The notes under the pieces were generated by a model. That model searched no databases. It was given only the letters and a program-made list of their open reading frames with translations, and was not told where the DNA came from. Of a DNA stretch of 64,000 nt, positions 1-8,776 are shown piece by piece. A program made the translations under genes and the position numbers. Source of the stretch: Bradyrhizobiaceae bacterium Ga0074131 (GTDB lineage: Bacteria > Pseudomonadota > Alphaproteobacteria > Rhizobiales > Xanthobacteraceae); the NCBI GenBank assembly GCA_001464035.1, contig LNEC01000007.1, forward strand, positions 1-64,000. Direction: 5' to 3'. Position 1 is the first letter of the stretch, and every line of letters starts with the position of its first letter.

Positions 1-37
1 CTCGTGTGCGTGTTTTTTGCACAGTTTTGCACACGAG
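1..37. repeat. Hairpin with CTCGTGTGC arms
   Basis: CTCGTGTGC (1-9) and GCACACGAG (29-37) are perfect inverted arms around a T-rich 19-nt loop. The structure is cut by, or starts exactly at, the window edge, so it may be part of a larger repeat. Its role is unknown. Confidence 0.5.
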
Positions 38-277
38 ACCGCGGGTGCAGCGCGCATCCGGCATTCCCTGCTCCCTCTTTTCTTTCGAGGGACAACGACA
101 CGCAAACCTCGGGCGCATCCCGCCGCGAGATGCCGACGTGTATCCGCTGTTTGACAGTCAAATCGGAAAGCAAGCCTCGTCTTCCCGGACAAGCGAGCAT
201 AGCGAGCGCTGATCCGGGACCCATACGCCGCGGCGGTCATTATTCGGCACGCGGGTGGACAGCTTTATCTCAACAAC

Positions 278-307
278 CCGAGCCGGTGATTAAGAATCCC
301 GGCTCGG
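278..307 (-). terminator. Possible terminator of the acyl-CoA dehydrogenase gene
   Basis: CCGAGCCGG (278-286) and CCGGCTCGG (299-307) form a perfect 9-bp GC-rich stem with a 12-nt loop, 43 bp downstream of the minus-strand acyl-CoA dehydrogenase stop. There is no long U tract after it on that strand, so it is only a plausible intrinsic terminator. Confidence 0.4.
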
Positions 308-349
308 AGGCCGGGCCGACGTGGTGAGAGAGCGGTGCAATTCGTCCCT

Positions 350-1624
350 CTAATGCTTCCCCGCCCCCATGTAGCCGAACAGAAATCCCGCCACTTTCCG
401 CTTCTGGATTTCCTCGCTGCCTTCGGTGATGCGGTAGCGCCGATGGTGGCGGTAAATGTGCTCGAACGGCTTGTGGCGGGAGTAGCCCATGCCGCCATGC
501 ACCTGCATGGCGCGGTCAGCCGCTTCGCAGCACAGCCGGTTGGCCCAGAAATTACACATCGAGACCCGGTCGGACAGCGTGTGCTCGACCTGCGCCTGGG
601 TCAGTCGGTCCATTTCCCAGGCGGTCTTGCGGATCAGCAGCCGCAGCATCTCGGCCTGCGTGGCGAGTTCGACCAGCGGCCACTGGATCGCCTGATTCTC
701 GGCCAGCGCCTTACCGAAGGGTTTTCGTTCGCGCGCGTATTTGACGCTCTCGTTGATGCAATAGACCGCGGCACCCAGCGAGCTTGCAGCCTGCCGAATC
801 CGGTTTTCGTGCACAAAACACTGCGCCAGCGACAGGCCGCGGCCGACCTCGCCGAACAGCGCGTCCTCGGGCACGAACACGTCGGTAAAGCTGACCCGCG
901 GGTGGTCGGTCGGCATGTTGAAGGTCCACATATACTCCTCGACCTTCACGCCTTCTGCTTTCGCCGGCACCAGGAAACAGGTGATGCCGCGGGCGTCACC
1001 GTCATTGCCCGAGGTGCGGGCGAACAGCGCGCAATGGGTCGCGACGTGCATGCCAGTGGTCCACATCTTCTCGCCGTTGATCACCCAGCCCTTGACGCCG
1101 TCGCGGGTCGCCTGCACCGCGCGGGTCTCCATGTGGGTGGCGTCCGAGCCGTGCTCGGGCTCGGTGAGACCGAAGGTGATGCGGAATTTGCCGGTGATCG
1201 AGCCCTCGATCATCGCTTTCTGGTCGTCACGGCCATAACGGTCGAGCATGGTAACCAGCGGCAAATTGCCGACGATCGAATGTTCGTTCTGCAGGTCGTT
1301 GTGCAGGCCCAGTCCCTTGGCCGCGAAATGCTCGCGGATCACCGCCATCCAGAGGTTGGAGCCGGCCTTACCGCCATATTGTTTCGGAATCGCGAAGCGG
1401 AGGTGACCGGCGGCGTCGGCGAGATTCTTAACCTTGCGCAGCAGTGCTTCCCATTCATGCCGCGGCAAGCCGCCATTGTCGAAATCGGTGCGCGCCCATT
1501 CGCGACGGTGATCGAAGAAGCGGATATTGTCGTCGGCCGCTTCGATCGGCTTGATCTCGCGCGCGATGAACTGGTCGAGTTCGTCGAGATAAGCGACCAG
1601 ATCGGCTGGCAGACTGAAATCCAC
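350..1624 (-). CDS. Acyl-CoA dehydrogenase family protein
   Basis: FAD-dependent alpha,beta-dehydrogenation of an acyl-CoA thioester in the cytoplasm. The N-terminal helical domain is followed by the flavin-contact motif TFGLTEPEHGSDATH and, near the end, MQVHGGMGY and RITEGSEEIQ, which carries the glutamate and flavin-binding segment typical of the family. About 424 residues is a normal length. I start at GTG 1624 because GGGAGAG lies 6 nt upstream; an in-frame ATG 21 bp further up (1645) has no ribosome site. It is divergent from an enoyl-CoA hydratase gene, fitting a two-step acyl-CoA oxidation pair. The substrate is unknown; the ACAD11-like branch is my best guess. Confidence 0.9.
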   Translation of the reverse strand: MDFSLPADLVAYLDELDQFIAREIKPIEAADDNIRFFDHRREWARTDFDNGGLPRHEWEALLRKVKNLADAAGHLRFAIPKQYGGKAGSNLWMAVIREHFAAKGLGLHNDLQNEHSIVGNLPLVTMLDRYGRDDQKAMIEGSITGKFRITFGLTEPEHGSDATHMETRAVQATRDGVKGWVINGEKMWTTGMHVATHCALFARTSGNDGDARGITCFLVPAKAEGVKVEEYMWTFNMPTDHPRVSFTDVFVPEDALFGEVGRGLSLAQCFVHENRIRQAASSLGAAVYCINESVKYARERKPFGKALAENQAIQWPLVELATQAEMLRLLIRKTAWEMDRLTQAQVEHTLSDRVSMCNFWANRLCCEAADRAMQVHGGMGYSRHKPFEHIYRHHRRYRITEGSEEIQKRKVAGFLFGYMGAGKH

Positions 1625-1849
1625 GGCGGTCTCTCCCAAACACATCGTTATTATCGTTTTAAGGCGCCGCGCGCCCCCGCTTAGGATCGATTAAGGTTAG
1701 AAGACCGCGCCCAAGTCAACCCAACTCAAGCAACCGGATAGCGCTTGGCACGCGCAGGCGCCGTGCGTAATTGGATGGTATCCGATGGCGGGCACGCGCT
1801 ACTATCCCGCCCAGCATTCCGCGCCACAGAAAAAATCACGGGAGAAAAC

Positions 1850-2629
1850 ATGGAACTGAAATTTTCCAAGGTGACACGCAAGGGCCCGATCACGATCGTG
1901 ACGCTGTCCCGGCCGGAAGTGTACAACGCGCTGCATACCGATGCGCATTTCGAGTTGAACAAGGTGTTCGACAATTTCTCCACCGATCCGGAGCAGTGGG
2001 TGGCGATCGTCACCGGGGCGGGTGACAAGGCGTTCTGCGCCGGCAACGACCTGAAATGGCAGGCGGCGGGCGGCAAGCGCGGCTGGGACACCGGTGGCTT
2101 TGCCGGGCTCACCTCGCGCTTCGACTGCGACAAGCCGATCATCGCCGCGGTCAACGGCGTCGCCATGGGCGGCGGCTTTGAAATCGCGCTGGCCTGCGAC
2201 CTCATCATCGCCGCGGAAAACGCCACCTTCGCACTGCCCGAGCCGCGCGTCGGGCTCGCGGCCCTGGCCGGCGGCGTGCACCGGCTGCCGCGCCAGATCG
2301 GGCTGAAGCGCGCCATGGGCATGATCCTGACCGCGCGCCATGTCAGCGCGGCGGAAGGCAAGGAACTCGGCTTCGTCAATGAAGTGGTGCCGCAAGGCGA
2401 GGCGCTGGCCGCCGCCGAGCGCTGGGCCGAGACCATCTGCAAGAACTCGCCGATGTCGATCCGTGCCTCCAAGCAGGCGGTCCAGAAAGGGCTTGCGGTC
2501 TCGCTCGAACAAGCGATATCCGAGCAGCGCGATTATCCCGCGGTGAAAGCGATGGCGGCGTCGCAGGATTACATCGAGGGTCCAAAGGCGTTCTCGGAGA
2601 AGCGCCCGCCGAATTGGGTGGGGAAGTAA
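1850..2629 (+). CDS. Enoyl-CoA hydratase/isomerase (crotonase) family protein
   Basis: 259-residue crotonase-fold protein that should hydrate or isomerise an enoyl-CoA. The oxyanion-hole motifs are visible: AFCAGNDLKW early and NGVAMGGGFEIALACD in the middle, followed by FALPEPRVGL, which holds the usual catalytic-position glutamate. The frame is open upstream to 1745, but ATG 1850 follows GGGAGA at good spacing and gives the standard N-terminus. It is divergent from the acyl-CoA dehydrogenase gene, with a shared promoter region at about 1625-1849. Exact substrate is not evident. Confidence 0.9.
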   Translation: MELKFSKVTRKGPITIVTLSRPEVYNALHTDAHFELNKVFDNFSTDPEQWVAIVTGAGDKAFCAGNDLKWQAAGGKRGWDTGGFAGLTSRFDCDKPIIAAVNGVAMGGGFEIALACDLIIAAENATFALPEPRVGLAALAGGVHRLPRQIGLKRAMGMILTARHVSAAEGKELGFVNEVVPQGEALAAAERWAETICKNSPMSIRASKQAVQKGLAVSLEQAISEQRDYPAVKAMAASQDYIEGPKAFSEKRPPNWVGK

Positions 2630-2642
2630 GTCCTTCCCTGTT

Positions 2643-2661
2643 CCGGACGCGGTGCAGCGTT
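2643..2661. repeat. 19-nt copy of a dispersed repeat
   Basis: CCGGACGCGGTGCAGCGTT here is repeated exactly at 32875-32893, both in intergenic DNA. Here it lies between the convergent ends of the enoyl-CoA hydratase and otnK genes. Confidence 0.55.
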
Positions 2662-2710
2662 TCTGAAACGACGCCGCGCATCGTCCCCCCGTCGAAAGTG
2701 ATGTCGCGGC

Positions 2711-4000
2711 TCAACGCATCAGTTCGAGAGCATCGGAGAAGAATTCCGTGCCGCCGAAATTGCCCGATTTCAGGGCAAGCAGCATCGCGCCATTGGCCGC
2801 GCCGACAGCGCGCAGAACCGGCACGCCAGCAGCGATTTCTGCGCCGACCAGAAAACCTGGAATGCCCAGGCGGTCGACCACCGCGCCCGACGTCTCACCG
2901 CCGGCAATCACCAATCGACGCACGCCTGACGCGACCAGTCCTTCGGCGACGTCTGCCATGGCCTGCTCGATCGCATGCCCAACTTCATCGCGGCCGTGTC
3001 GTGATTGCAGAGCTGCGACCTGATCCGGCGTCGAACTGCTGGCAATCAGGACCGGGCCGTCGCCGAGGCGCCCCTTCGCCCAGGCCAGCGCACGCCGGGC
3101 TTCCCCCTTGCCGGCCATGATCTGCTCCGGATCGAGGTGCAGCACCGGCATCACCTGCTCGGCGCTGTCGATCTGCCGCAATGTCGCCTGCGAGCAACTG
3201 CCGGCCAGGCACGCCGCCGGTCCGCCGACGATCGCATTGGAAGGCGGCTTCGTCGCACTCGATTCGACCTTTCCCGAGGCGAGCAGCGCGCGGGCAAGGC
3301 CGAGCCCGATGCCAGATGCGCCGACCGACAGCCGGTGCTCCAGGGCCACCGCGCCGATGGTTTCGAGATCGCGGTCGAACACCGCATCGGCGATGGCGGC
3401 GCCAAAGCCCTTGCCGGAGAGATCGGCAAGCCGGGCGCGAACCGCGTCCGGCCCGCGCGCGATGTCGGCGAGGCCGACCAGTCCCACGTGGGTCTGGCTC
3501 TGCCGCGCCAGCACCCGCACCAGATTGGAATCGTGCATTGGGTTGAGCGGATGGTCCTTCAAGGGGCTTTCATTGAGCGGCACCGAGCCTACGAACAGAT
3601 TCCCCTGATAGACGGTGCGGCCGGTTGCGGGAAACGCCGGCGTCACCAGTACGATCGTATCGCCGGAATCGGCACGCAGCGCATCCATGACCGGGCCGAT
3701 GTTGCCGGCGTCGGTGGAATCGAAGGTCGAGCAGATCTTGAACAGCACATGGCCGGCGCCGTGTCCGCGCAGCCATTTTTCGGCGGCGCGCGAGCGCGAC
3801 ACCGCGAGGCCGGCTTCGATCGACCGGCTCTTCAGCGACACCACCACGGCATCGAGCTCGGGAAGTTCAAGATCACCTGCGGGCACGCCGATGGTTTGTA
3901 CCGTGCGCAGCCCGCAGCGGGTCAGCGTGTTGGCGAGGTCGGAGGCGCCGGTGTAGTCGTCGGCGATGCAGCCAAGAGATATTCTTCTGGCCAGCGTCAC
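2711..4000 (-). CDS. otnK: 3-oxo-tetronate kinase (four-carbon acid sugar kinase, DUF1537)
   Basis: ATP-dependent phosphorylation of a 3-oxo-tetronate (C4 keto sugar acid) at C4, giving the 4-phosphate that the aldolase OtnC decarboxylates. The N-terminal motif LGCIADDYTGASDLA and the segment KICSTFDSTDAGNIGP are hallmarks of the OtnK N-domain; the C-terminal half has VIAGGETSGAVV and ends with GNFGGTEFFSDAL, the nucleotide-binding region. 429 residues is full length. Its ATG overlaps the stop of otnI by 4 bp (ATGA), so the two are translationally coupled. Confidence 0.92.
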   Translation of the reverse strand: MTLARRISLGCIADDYTGASDLANTLTRCGLRTVQTIGVPAGDLELPELDAVVVSLKSRSIEAGLAVSRSRAAEKWLRGHGAGHVLFKICSTFDSTDAGNIGPVMDALRADSGDTIVLVTPAFPATGRTVYQGNLFVGSVPLNESPLKDHPLNPMHDSNLVRVLARQSQTHVGLVGLADIARGPDAVRARLADLSGKGFGAAIADAVFDRDLETIGAVALEHRLSVGASGIGLGLARALLASGKVESSATKPPSNAIVGGPAACLAGSCSQATLRQIDSAEQVMPVLHLDPEQIMAGKGEARRALAWAKGRLGDGPVLIASSSTPDQVAALQSRHGRDEVGHAIEQAMADVAEGLVASGVRRLVIAGGETSGAVVDRLGIPGFLVGAEIAAGVPVLRAVGAANGAMLLALKSGNFGGTEFFSDALELMR

Positions 4001-4779
4001 GGCTTTGCTCCGGCGTAGGGTTGAAACCAGCCGAGGCCGTCGGTGGTCTTGCCGCGCGGGTTATACTCGCAGCCGACAAAACCCGTGTAGCCGAGCCGGT
4101 CGAGTTCGGCGAACAGGAACGGATAGTTCAGCTCTTCACCGTCGGGCTCGTTGCGCGAAGGGATGCTGGCGATCTGCACATGACCGATGATGGGCATCAT
4201 CTCGCGCAACCGCATGGTGACGTCGCCATGGATGATCTGGCAGTGATAGATATCGAACTGCAATTTCAGATTGGGGATTTTCAGCTCATGGATCAGGTCG
4301 CGCGCGAACCCAAAATCGTTGAGGAAGTAGCCGGGCACGTTGCGCGGGTTGATCGGCTCGATCACGACATCGAGGCCGTGCGGCGCGAAAAACTCCGCCG
4401 CCCAGGTCACCGATTTGTAGAACGCCTCCACTGCCAGCCGATCGGCCCGGCTGGCGATGCCGGCCATCAGATGCAGCCGCTTGACGCCCGTCGCCTGCGC
4501 ATATGGAAGGGCCGTTCGCAGGCTCTGCTCCAGGTCGGCGAAGCGCTCCGGCAGCGCCGCAAATCCCTTTTCGCCGGCGTCCCAATTGCCCGGCGGCAGG
4601 TTGAACAAGGCCTGGGCCAAGCCGTTGGCCTGCAGCCGCTTGCCGACCTCTTCGGCCGCATGGTCATAGGGAAACAGGAACTCGACGGCGGTGAATCCCG
4701 CTTGCGCCGCCGCCTCGAAGCGGTCGAGGAACGGAACTTCGGTGAACATCATCGAGAGATTGGCGGCGAAGCGGGGCAT
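3997..4779 (-). CDS. otnI: 2-oxo-tetronate isomerase (hydroxypyruvate isomerase family)
   Basis: 260-residue TIM-barrel isomerase that interconverts 2-oxo- and 3-oxo-tetronate in C4 sugar acid breakdown. It begins MPRFAANLSMMFTEVPFLDR, typical of Hyi/OtnI, and contains VIEPINPRNVPGYFL and LQFDIYHCQIIHGD, which hold metal-ligand Glu and Asp positions. Start ATG 4779 is chosen for the AGAGGA site 6 nt upstream; the frame runs open further up. It sits between ltnD (25 bp upstream) and otnK (4-bp overlap). It could alternatively act on hydroxypyruvate, but the neighbours favour tetronate. Confidence 0.9.
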   Translation of the reverse strand: MPRFAANLSMMFTEVPFLDRFEAAAQAGFTAVEFLFPYDHAAEEVGKRLQANGLAQALFNLPPGNWDAGEKGFAALPERFADLEQSLRTALPYAQATGVKRLHLMAGIASRADRLAVEAFYKSVTWAAEFFAPHGLDVVIEPINPRNVPGYFLNDFGFARDLIHELKIPNLKLQFDIYHCQIIHGDVTMRLREMMPIIGHVQIASIPSRNEPDGEELNYPFLFAELDRLGYTGFVGCEYNPRGKTTDGLGWFQPYAGAKP

Positions 4780-4804
4780 CGACTGTCCTCTTGTTCCTGG
4801 ATTG

Positions 4805-5725
4805 TTACGCAGGCTCACCGGGCAGATGCGTGCCGGTGACGCGGGCATACATTCGCGCCACCGAAGCATCGTCGTCGCGGCCCATGCCGGAGGCCGATGT
4901 CATCAGGAACATCTGCAGCGCCGCGGCCGACACCGGCACCGGAAACTTCGCGGTTCGCGCCATGTCCTGGATGATGCCGAGATCCTTGACGAAAATGTCC
5001 ACCGCACTTCGCGGGGCATAGTCGCCGTCGAGCACATGCGGCATGCGGTTCTCGAACATCCAGGAATTGCCGGCGGATGCCGTGATCACTTCGTAGACCT
5101 TGCGAATATCGAGGCCTTGCCTGGCGGCGAAGGCGATCGCTTCCGAGGCCGCGGCGATGTGCACGCCGGCCAGCAACTGGTTGATCATCTTGAACGCGGC
5201 GCCCTGCCCCGCCGCGTCGCCGAGTTCGTAGAGTTTGGCCGCCATCGCATCGAGAGCGGGCCTCGCTTTGGCGAAGGCGACCGGACTGCCGGATGCCAGA
5301 ATGGTGAGTTCGCCTTGCGCCGCGCGTTGCGCGCCACCGCTGATCGGCGCGTCGAGATAGTGCCGGCCGGTGGCCTCCAACTGCTTCGCCAGCCGCCGCG
5401 CCACGTCCGGGTCCATGGTGGCGGAGGAGATGAACACCGCATTGTCCGCCAGCGTTTCGGCGACGCTGTCCATGCCGAACAGGATGGCCTCGGTCTGTGC
5501 GGCGTTGACGACCACGCTGACGACGATGTCGGCGCCCCCGGCGGCCTGCGCCGGCGTCCTGGCGCCGCCGCCGCCCTCGGCCACGAACCTCGCCACCGCG
5601 TCATCGGAGACGTCGCAGCCGGTCACGTCAAAACCCGCGCGCCGCAGCGAGGTCGCCATGCCAAAGCCCATCGAGCCGAGCCCAATGACGGCCACGCGCG
5701 GTTTTTGCAATGCGGATTCAGGCAT
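4805..5725 (-). CDS. ltnD: L-threonate dehydrogenase (3-hydroxyisobutyrate dehydrogenase family)
   Basis: NAD-dependent oxidation of a C4 sugar acid, L-threonate by context, to 2-oxo-tetronate. The N-terminal Rossmann motif is VIGLGSMGFGMA (about residues 13-24). YLDAPISGGAQRAAQGEL and the catalytic-lysine segment GAAFKMINQLL follow. 306 residues is normal. First gene of the minus-strand ltnD-otnI-otnK operon. It could be a glycerate/tartronate semialdehyde-type enzyme, but the otn partners settle it fairly well. Confidence 0.88.
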   Translation of the reverse strand: MPESALQKPRVAVIGLGSMGFGMATSLRRAGFDVTGCDVSDDAVARFVAEGGGGARTPAQAAGGADIVVSVVVNAAQTEAILFGMDSVAETLADNAVFISSATMDPDVARRLAKQLEATGRHYLDAPISGGAQRAAQGELTILASGSPVAFAKARPALDAMAAKLYELGDAAGQGAAFKMINQLLAGVHIAAASEAIAFAARQGLDIRKVYEVITASAGNSWMFENRMPHVLDGDYAPRSAVDIFVKDLGIIQDMARTAKFPVPVSAAALQMFLMTSASGMGRDDDASVARMYARVTGTHLPGEPA

Positions 5726-5771
5726 GGACTCTCCCCGGGTTTATTACAGCCGCATTTCGCAAGCCGCAGCT

Positions 5772-5819
5772 TTGTCTCTGGGTATCACGGCTTGGCCGCG
5801 CTGCCAAAGCATGAGACAA
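5772..5819. promoter_or_regulatory. Nested dyad in the ltnD/otnC divergent promoter
   Basis: TTGTCTC (5772-5778) and GAGACAA (5813-5819) are perfect 7-bp arms. Inside lie GCTTGGC and GCCAAAGC (about 5790-5810), a near-complementary pair. The block occupies the 123-bp gap between the divergent ltnD and otnC starts, where a shared operator would be expected. No regulator gene for the pathway is in the window. Confidence 0.35.
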
Positions 5820-5848
5820 GGCGGCAAACAGGGATGCAGGACACCGCC

Positions 5849-6514
5849 ATGACCGAAGCTGGGCTACGCGAGGAAATCTGCCGGCTCGGCCGCTCGCTGT
5901 TCGAGCGCGGGCTGACGCCGGGCTCCTCGGGCAATATCAGCGCCAGGGTGGACGACGGCGGCTGGCTGGTGACGCCGACCAATGCCTCGCTCGGCTCGCT
6001 CGATCCGGTGCGACTGTCGCGACTCGACGCCGACGGCCGGCTGGTGTCCGGCGATGCCCCGACCAAGGAAGTGCCGCTGCATACCGCGCTGTACCAGACG
6101 CGCGGCTCTGCGCGCGCGGTGGTACACCTGCATTCCACCCATTCGGTAGCGCTGTCGATGCTGCCGGAAATCAATCCGCGCGCCACCCTGCCGCCGATGA
6201 CCGCGTATTACCTGATGAAATGCGGCGCGACCGCGCTGGTGCCGTATTATCGGCCGGGTGATCCTGATGTCGCGGACGCCATCAAGGGGCTGGCCGGAAA
6301 ATATTCATCCGTGCTGCTTGCCAATCATGGCCCGGTGGTGTCAGGCGACACGCTGGAAGCCGCCGTCTTTGCGATCGAGGAACTTGAAGAGACCGCCAAG
6401 CTCTATCTGCTGCTGCGCGGGCTGAACCCGCGTTTTCTCACCCCGGCGCAGGTGGCGGATTTGACCAAGACGTTCGGGCTGGTGTTGCCGGAGCATGGGC
6501 ACGACCATACGTAG
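5849..6514 (+). CDS. otnC: 3-oxo-tetronate 4-phosphate decarboxylase (class II aldolase)
   Basis: 221-residue class II aldolase/adducin protein that decarboxylates 3-oxo-tetronate 4-phosphate to dihydroxyacetone phosphate, the last step of the pathway. Visible are LTPGSSGNIS (phosphate-binding), the KEVPLH segment with catalytic Glu about residue 74, zinc ligands H93 and H95 in VVHLHSTH, and the third His in ANHGPVVSG. I prefer ATG 5849 (CAGGA 7 nt upstream) to ATG 5834. The gene is divergent from the other three pathway genes. Confidence 0.9.
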   Translation: MTEAGLREEICRLGRSLFERGLTPGSSGNISARVDDGGWLVTPTNASLGSLDPVRLSRLDADGRLVSGDAPTKEVPLHTALYQTRGSARAVVHLHSTHSVALSMLPEINPRATLPPMTAYYLMKCGATALVPYYRPGDPDVADAIKGLAGKYSSVLLANHGPVVSGDTLEAAVFAIEELEETAKLYLLLRGLNPRFLTPAQVADLTKTFGLVLPEHGHDHT

Positions 6515-6542
6515 GCAGCAACAGGCGCACCGCTCCCTCCAC

Positions 6543-6566
6543 GTCATTGCGAGCGAAGCGAAGCAT
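6543..6566. repeat. Short dispersed repeat fragment
   Basis: The segment starting CGTCATTGCGAGCGAAGCGA looks like the end of a common intergenic repeat of Bradyrhizobium and Rhodopseudomonas (from memory). Only half of a palindrome is present, between convergent genes. Confidence 0.35.
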
Positions 6567-6582
6567 GGTAGGCGGTCACACT

Positions 6583-7404
6583 CTACAGCACCGCGAGCTG
6601 CTTGTTCCGCAAGTCCGTCACCAGCATCAATCCCGGCGCATGCGTGATGGCGAACGGCAATTTGGCGGCCGCGATCACCGCCTGCGGAGTGACGCCGCAG
6701 GCCCAGAACACCGGGATCTCGTCGGCTTCCACCGGCACCGGGTCGCCATAATCCGGCTTCGCGATGTCCTTGATCCCGATCGACTGGGGATGGCCGAGAT
6801 GAACCGGCGCGCCATGCACGGCGGGAAAGCGCGAGGTGATCTGCACCGCGCGGATCGCGTCCGCCGGCCTGAACGGCCGCATCGACACCACCATCGGCCC
6901 GGCGAACGGCCCCGAAGGACTGCAGGGGATATTGGTGCGGTACATCGGCACCCGCACGTTGCGCTCGATATGACGGATCGGCAGATCGTCGGCCAGCAGC
7001 GCTTCTTCAAACGAGAACGAGCAGCCGATCACGAACGCGACCAGATCGTCCCGCCAATGCGCCATGATATCGGTCGGCTCCTCCGCCACCTCCCCGTCGC
7101 GCCAGACCCGGTAGCGCGGAACATCGGTGCGGACATCGAGGTTAAGGCCGAGCGAAGGAATGCGGGGGTCGCCGACGTCCGACATGCCGATGATCGGACA
7201 TGGTTTCGGGTTGAGCTGACAGAACCGGTGGAACGCCCCGGCGAGCTTTTCCGGCAGAATCGCGAGATTGCCCTGGACAAAACCGTTGGCGACGCCCGCC
7301 GTGGTGGTGGCCATGCCGGCGCGGCACGCCAGCCGTGCCTGCACGCTCGGCAGCATCGGCGCGCTGCGGCCACCCTGCTCTTTCTTCGTCAGACCGACGT
7401 TCAT
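6583..7404 (-). CDS. Putative hydro-lyase, DUF1445 family
   Basis: 273 residues, the usual length of the DUF1445 (YcsI-type) family. Conserved features seen are the early run of Gly/Ala around [38 protein letters not shown] and a C-terminal WACGVTPQ followed by [11 protein letters not shown]. The enzyme reaction is not established for bacterial members; eukaryotic D-glutamate cyclase carries a related N-terminal domain. It is divergent from an M20 amidohydrolase gene across 86 bp, which suggests a shared pathway acting on a cyclic or carbamoylated amide or a hydroxy acid. That is inference. Confidence 0.85.
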   Translation of the reverse strand: MNVGLTKKEQGGRSAPMLPSVQARLACRAGMATTTAGVANGFVQGNLAILPEKLAGAFHRFCQLNPKPCPIIGMSDVGDPRIPSLGLNLDVRTDVPRYRVWRDGEVAEEPTDIMAHWRDDLVAFVIGCSFSFEEALLADDLPIRHIERNVRVPMYRTNIPCSPSGPFAGPMVVSMRPFRPADAIRAVQITSRFPAVHGAPVHLGHPQSIGIKDIAKPDYGDPVPVEADEIPVFWACGVTPQAVIAAAKLPFAITHAPGLMLVTDLRNKQLAVL

Positions 7405-7490
7405 CCAAGCGCTCCATGCCTCGACAGGTGGTGCCGGATGATCCTACCATGCAACCCGAAAGTACACACACCTGTTTTCCGGAACACTGA

Positions 7491-8741
7491 ATGACCAAAA
7501 TCGCATCCAACCTGCAAATCGATTCCGCCCGCCTCTGGGACACCATCCACGAAACCGCGAAATTCGGCGCCACGCCAAAAGGCGGGGTACGGCGGCTGAC
7601 GCTCGGCCCCGAGGACAAGCAGGTCCGCGACTGGTTCCGTGGGGCGTGCGAGGCCGCCGGCCTCGAGGTTCATGTCGACGCGCTCGGTTCGATGTTCGGG
7701 CTGCGCAAGGGGCGCGACATGTCGAAGCCGCCGGTCGGCCTCGGCTCGCATCTCGATACCCAGCCGACCGGGGGCAAGTTCGACGGTGTGCTCGGCACGC
7801 TGGCGGCGCTCGAAGTGGTGCGCACGCTCAATGACGCCGGGATCGAAACCGAAACCCCGATCTGCATCGTCAACTGGACCAACGAGGAGGGTTCGCGCTT
7901 CGCCCCGGCGACGATGGCGTCGGCTGCCTATGCCGGCGACTACACCACCGAGGACATTCTCGGCCGCAAGGATTTGGCCGGCGTCAGCGTCGGCGAGGCG
8001 CTCGACAGCATCGGCTATCGTGGCGACGAGGCGGTGGGCTTGCGCAAATTCGGCGCCTTCGTCGAACTGCATATCGAGCAGGGACCGCTGCTGGAGGCCG
8101 AGAACAAGACGATCGGCGTGGTCGACCGCGGCCAGGGCATCGTCTGGTATGACGGCAAGATCACCGGATTCGAAAGCCACGCCGGCACCACGCCGATGCC
8201 GCTGCGCCGCGACGCACTGGCGACATTGTCGGAAATCGTGCTGGCAGTGGAGCGGACCGCGAAGGCACATGGCCCCAACGCGGTCGGCACGGTTGGCGAA
8301 GCCGTCATTGCCGCGCCTTCGCGCAACGTGATTCCCGGCGAGATCGCCTTTACCGTCGATATCCGCAGCCCCGATGCCAAAACCCTCGACGCCATCGACC
8401 GCGATTTGCGCAGCGCGATCGCCGAGATCGGATCGCGGCGCAGGGCCGAGATCACCTTCGATGCGATCTGGCGCAAGCCGCCCACCGTGTTTAATGCAAA
8501 GCTGGTCGACGCCATCGAGAATGCGACGAAAGCGCTCGGCTACAGCCACCGCCGCATCACCTCCGGCGCCGGCCACGATGCCTGCAACCTCGCGAATGTG
8601 GTGCCGTCGGCGATGGTATTCGTGCCCTGCAAGGACGGCGTCAGCCACAACGAGCTCGAGGACGCGACGCAGGTCGACTGCACGGCGGGGGCCAATGTTC
8701 TGTTGCATACCGTACTCGCGATCGCCGGCGTCGCATCCTGA
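7491..8741 (+). CDS. M20 family Zn-dependent amidohydrolase (N-carbamoyl amino acid / allantoate type)
   Basis: 416-residue binuclear metallohydrolase. Metal-site motifs are GLGSHLDTQPTGGKFDGVLG (H87 and D98), NWTNEEGSRF (E132/E133), ELHIEQGP and, near the C-terminus, TSGAGHDACNLA. RNVIPGEIAF marks the dimerisation-domain region. The family cleaves N-carbamoyl amino acids, allantoate or ureidoglycine; substrate cannot be assigned from motifs. It is followed 35 bp later by a D-2-hydroxyacid dehydrogenase gene, probably co-transcribed. Confidence 0.9.
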   Translation: MTKIASNLQIDSARLWDTIHETAKFGATPKGGVRRLTLGPEDKQVRDWFRGACEAAGLEVHVDALGSMFGLRKGRDMSKPPVGLGSHLDTQPTGGKFDGVLGTLAALEVVRTLNDAGIETETPICIVNWTNEEGSRFAPATMASAAYAGDYTTEDILGRKDLAGVSVGEALDSIGYRGDEAVGLRKFGAFVELHIEQGPLLEAENKTIGVVDRGQGIVWYDGKITGFESHAGTTPMPLRRDALATLSEIVLAVERTAKAHGPNAVGTVGEAVIAAPSRNVIPGEIAFTVDIRSPDAKTLDAIDRDLRSAIAEIGSRRRAEITFDAIWRKPPTVFNAKLVDAIENATKALGYSHRRITSGAGHDACNLANVVPSAMVFVPCKDGVSHNELEDATQVDCTAGANVLLHTVLAIAGVAS

Positions 8742-8776
8742 CCGCTGGCTTAGCATCCCGACATAAGGAGAGTTCA

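Larger units (their letters stand above)
1..349. other. Non-coding left edge with palindromes
   Basis: No convincing gene is seen here. The stretch holds a perfect 9-bp hairpin at 1-37, a 7-bp inverted pair TCCCGGA/TCCGGGA at 183-189 and 213-219, and a 9-bp hairpin at 278-307. Short reading frames in it look like chance frames of GC-rich repeat DNA. The pattern resembles intergenic repeat DNA of Bradyrhizobium-type genomes; that comparison is from memory. Confidence 0.5.

Noticed and set aside
335..1684. Long plus-strand open frame opposite the acyl-CoA dehydrogenase
   Set aside because: It is the antisense shadow of a gene with clear family motifs. The translation has no domain and GC-rich DNA commonly gives such frames.
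4691..5848. Upstream extension of the otnC frame
   Set aside because: It is antisense to ltnD and otnI. The family N-terminus begins at 5849.
7401..8756. 451-codon minus-strand frame opposite the M20 amidohydrolase
   Set aside because: Antisense shadow; Asp/Arg/His-rich composition without any recognisable motif.
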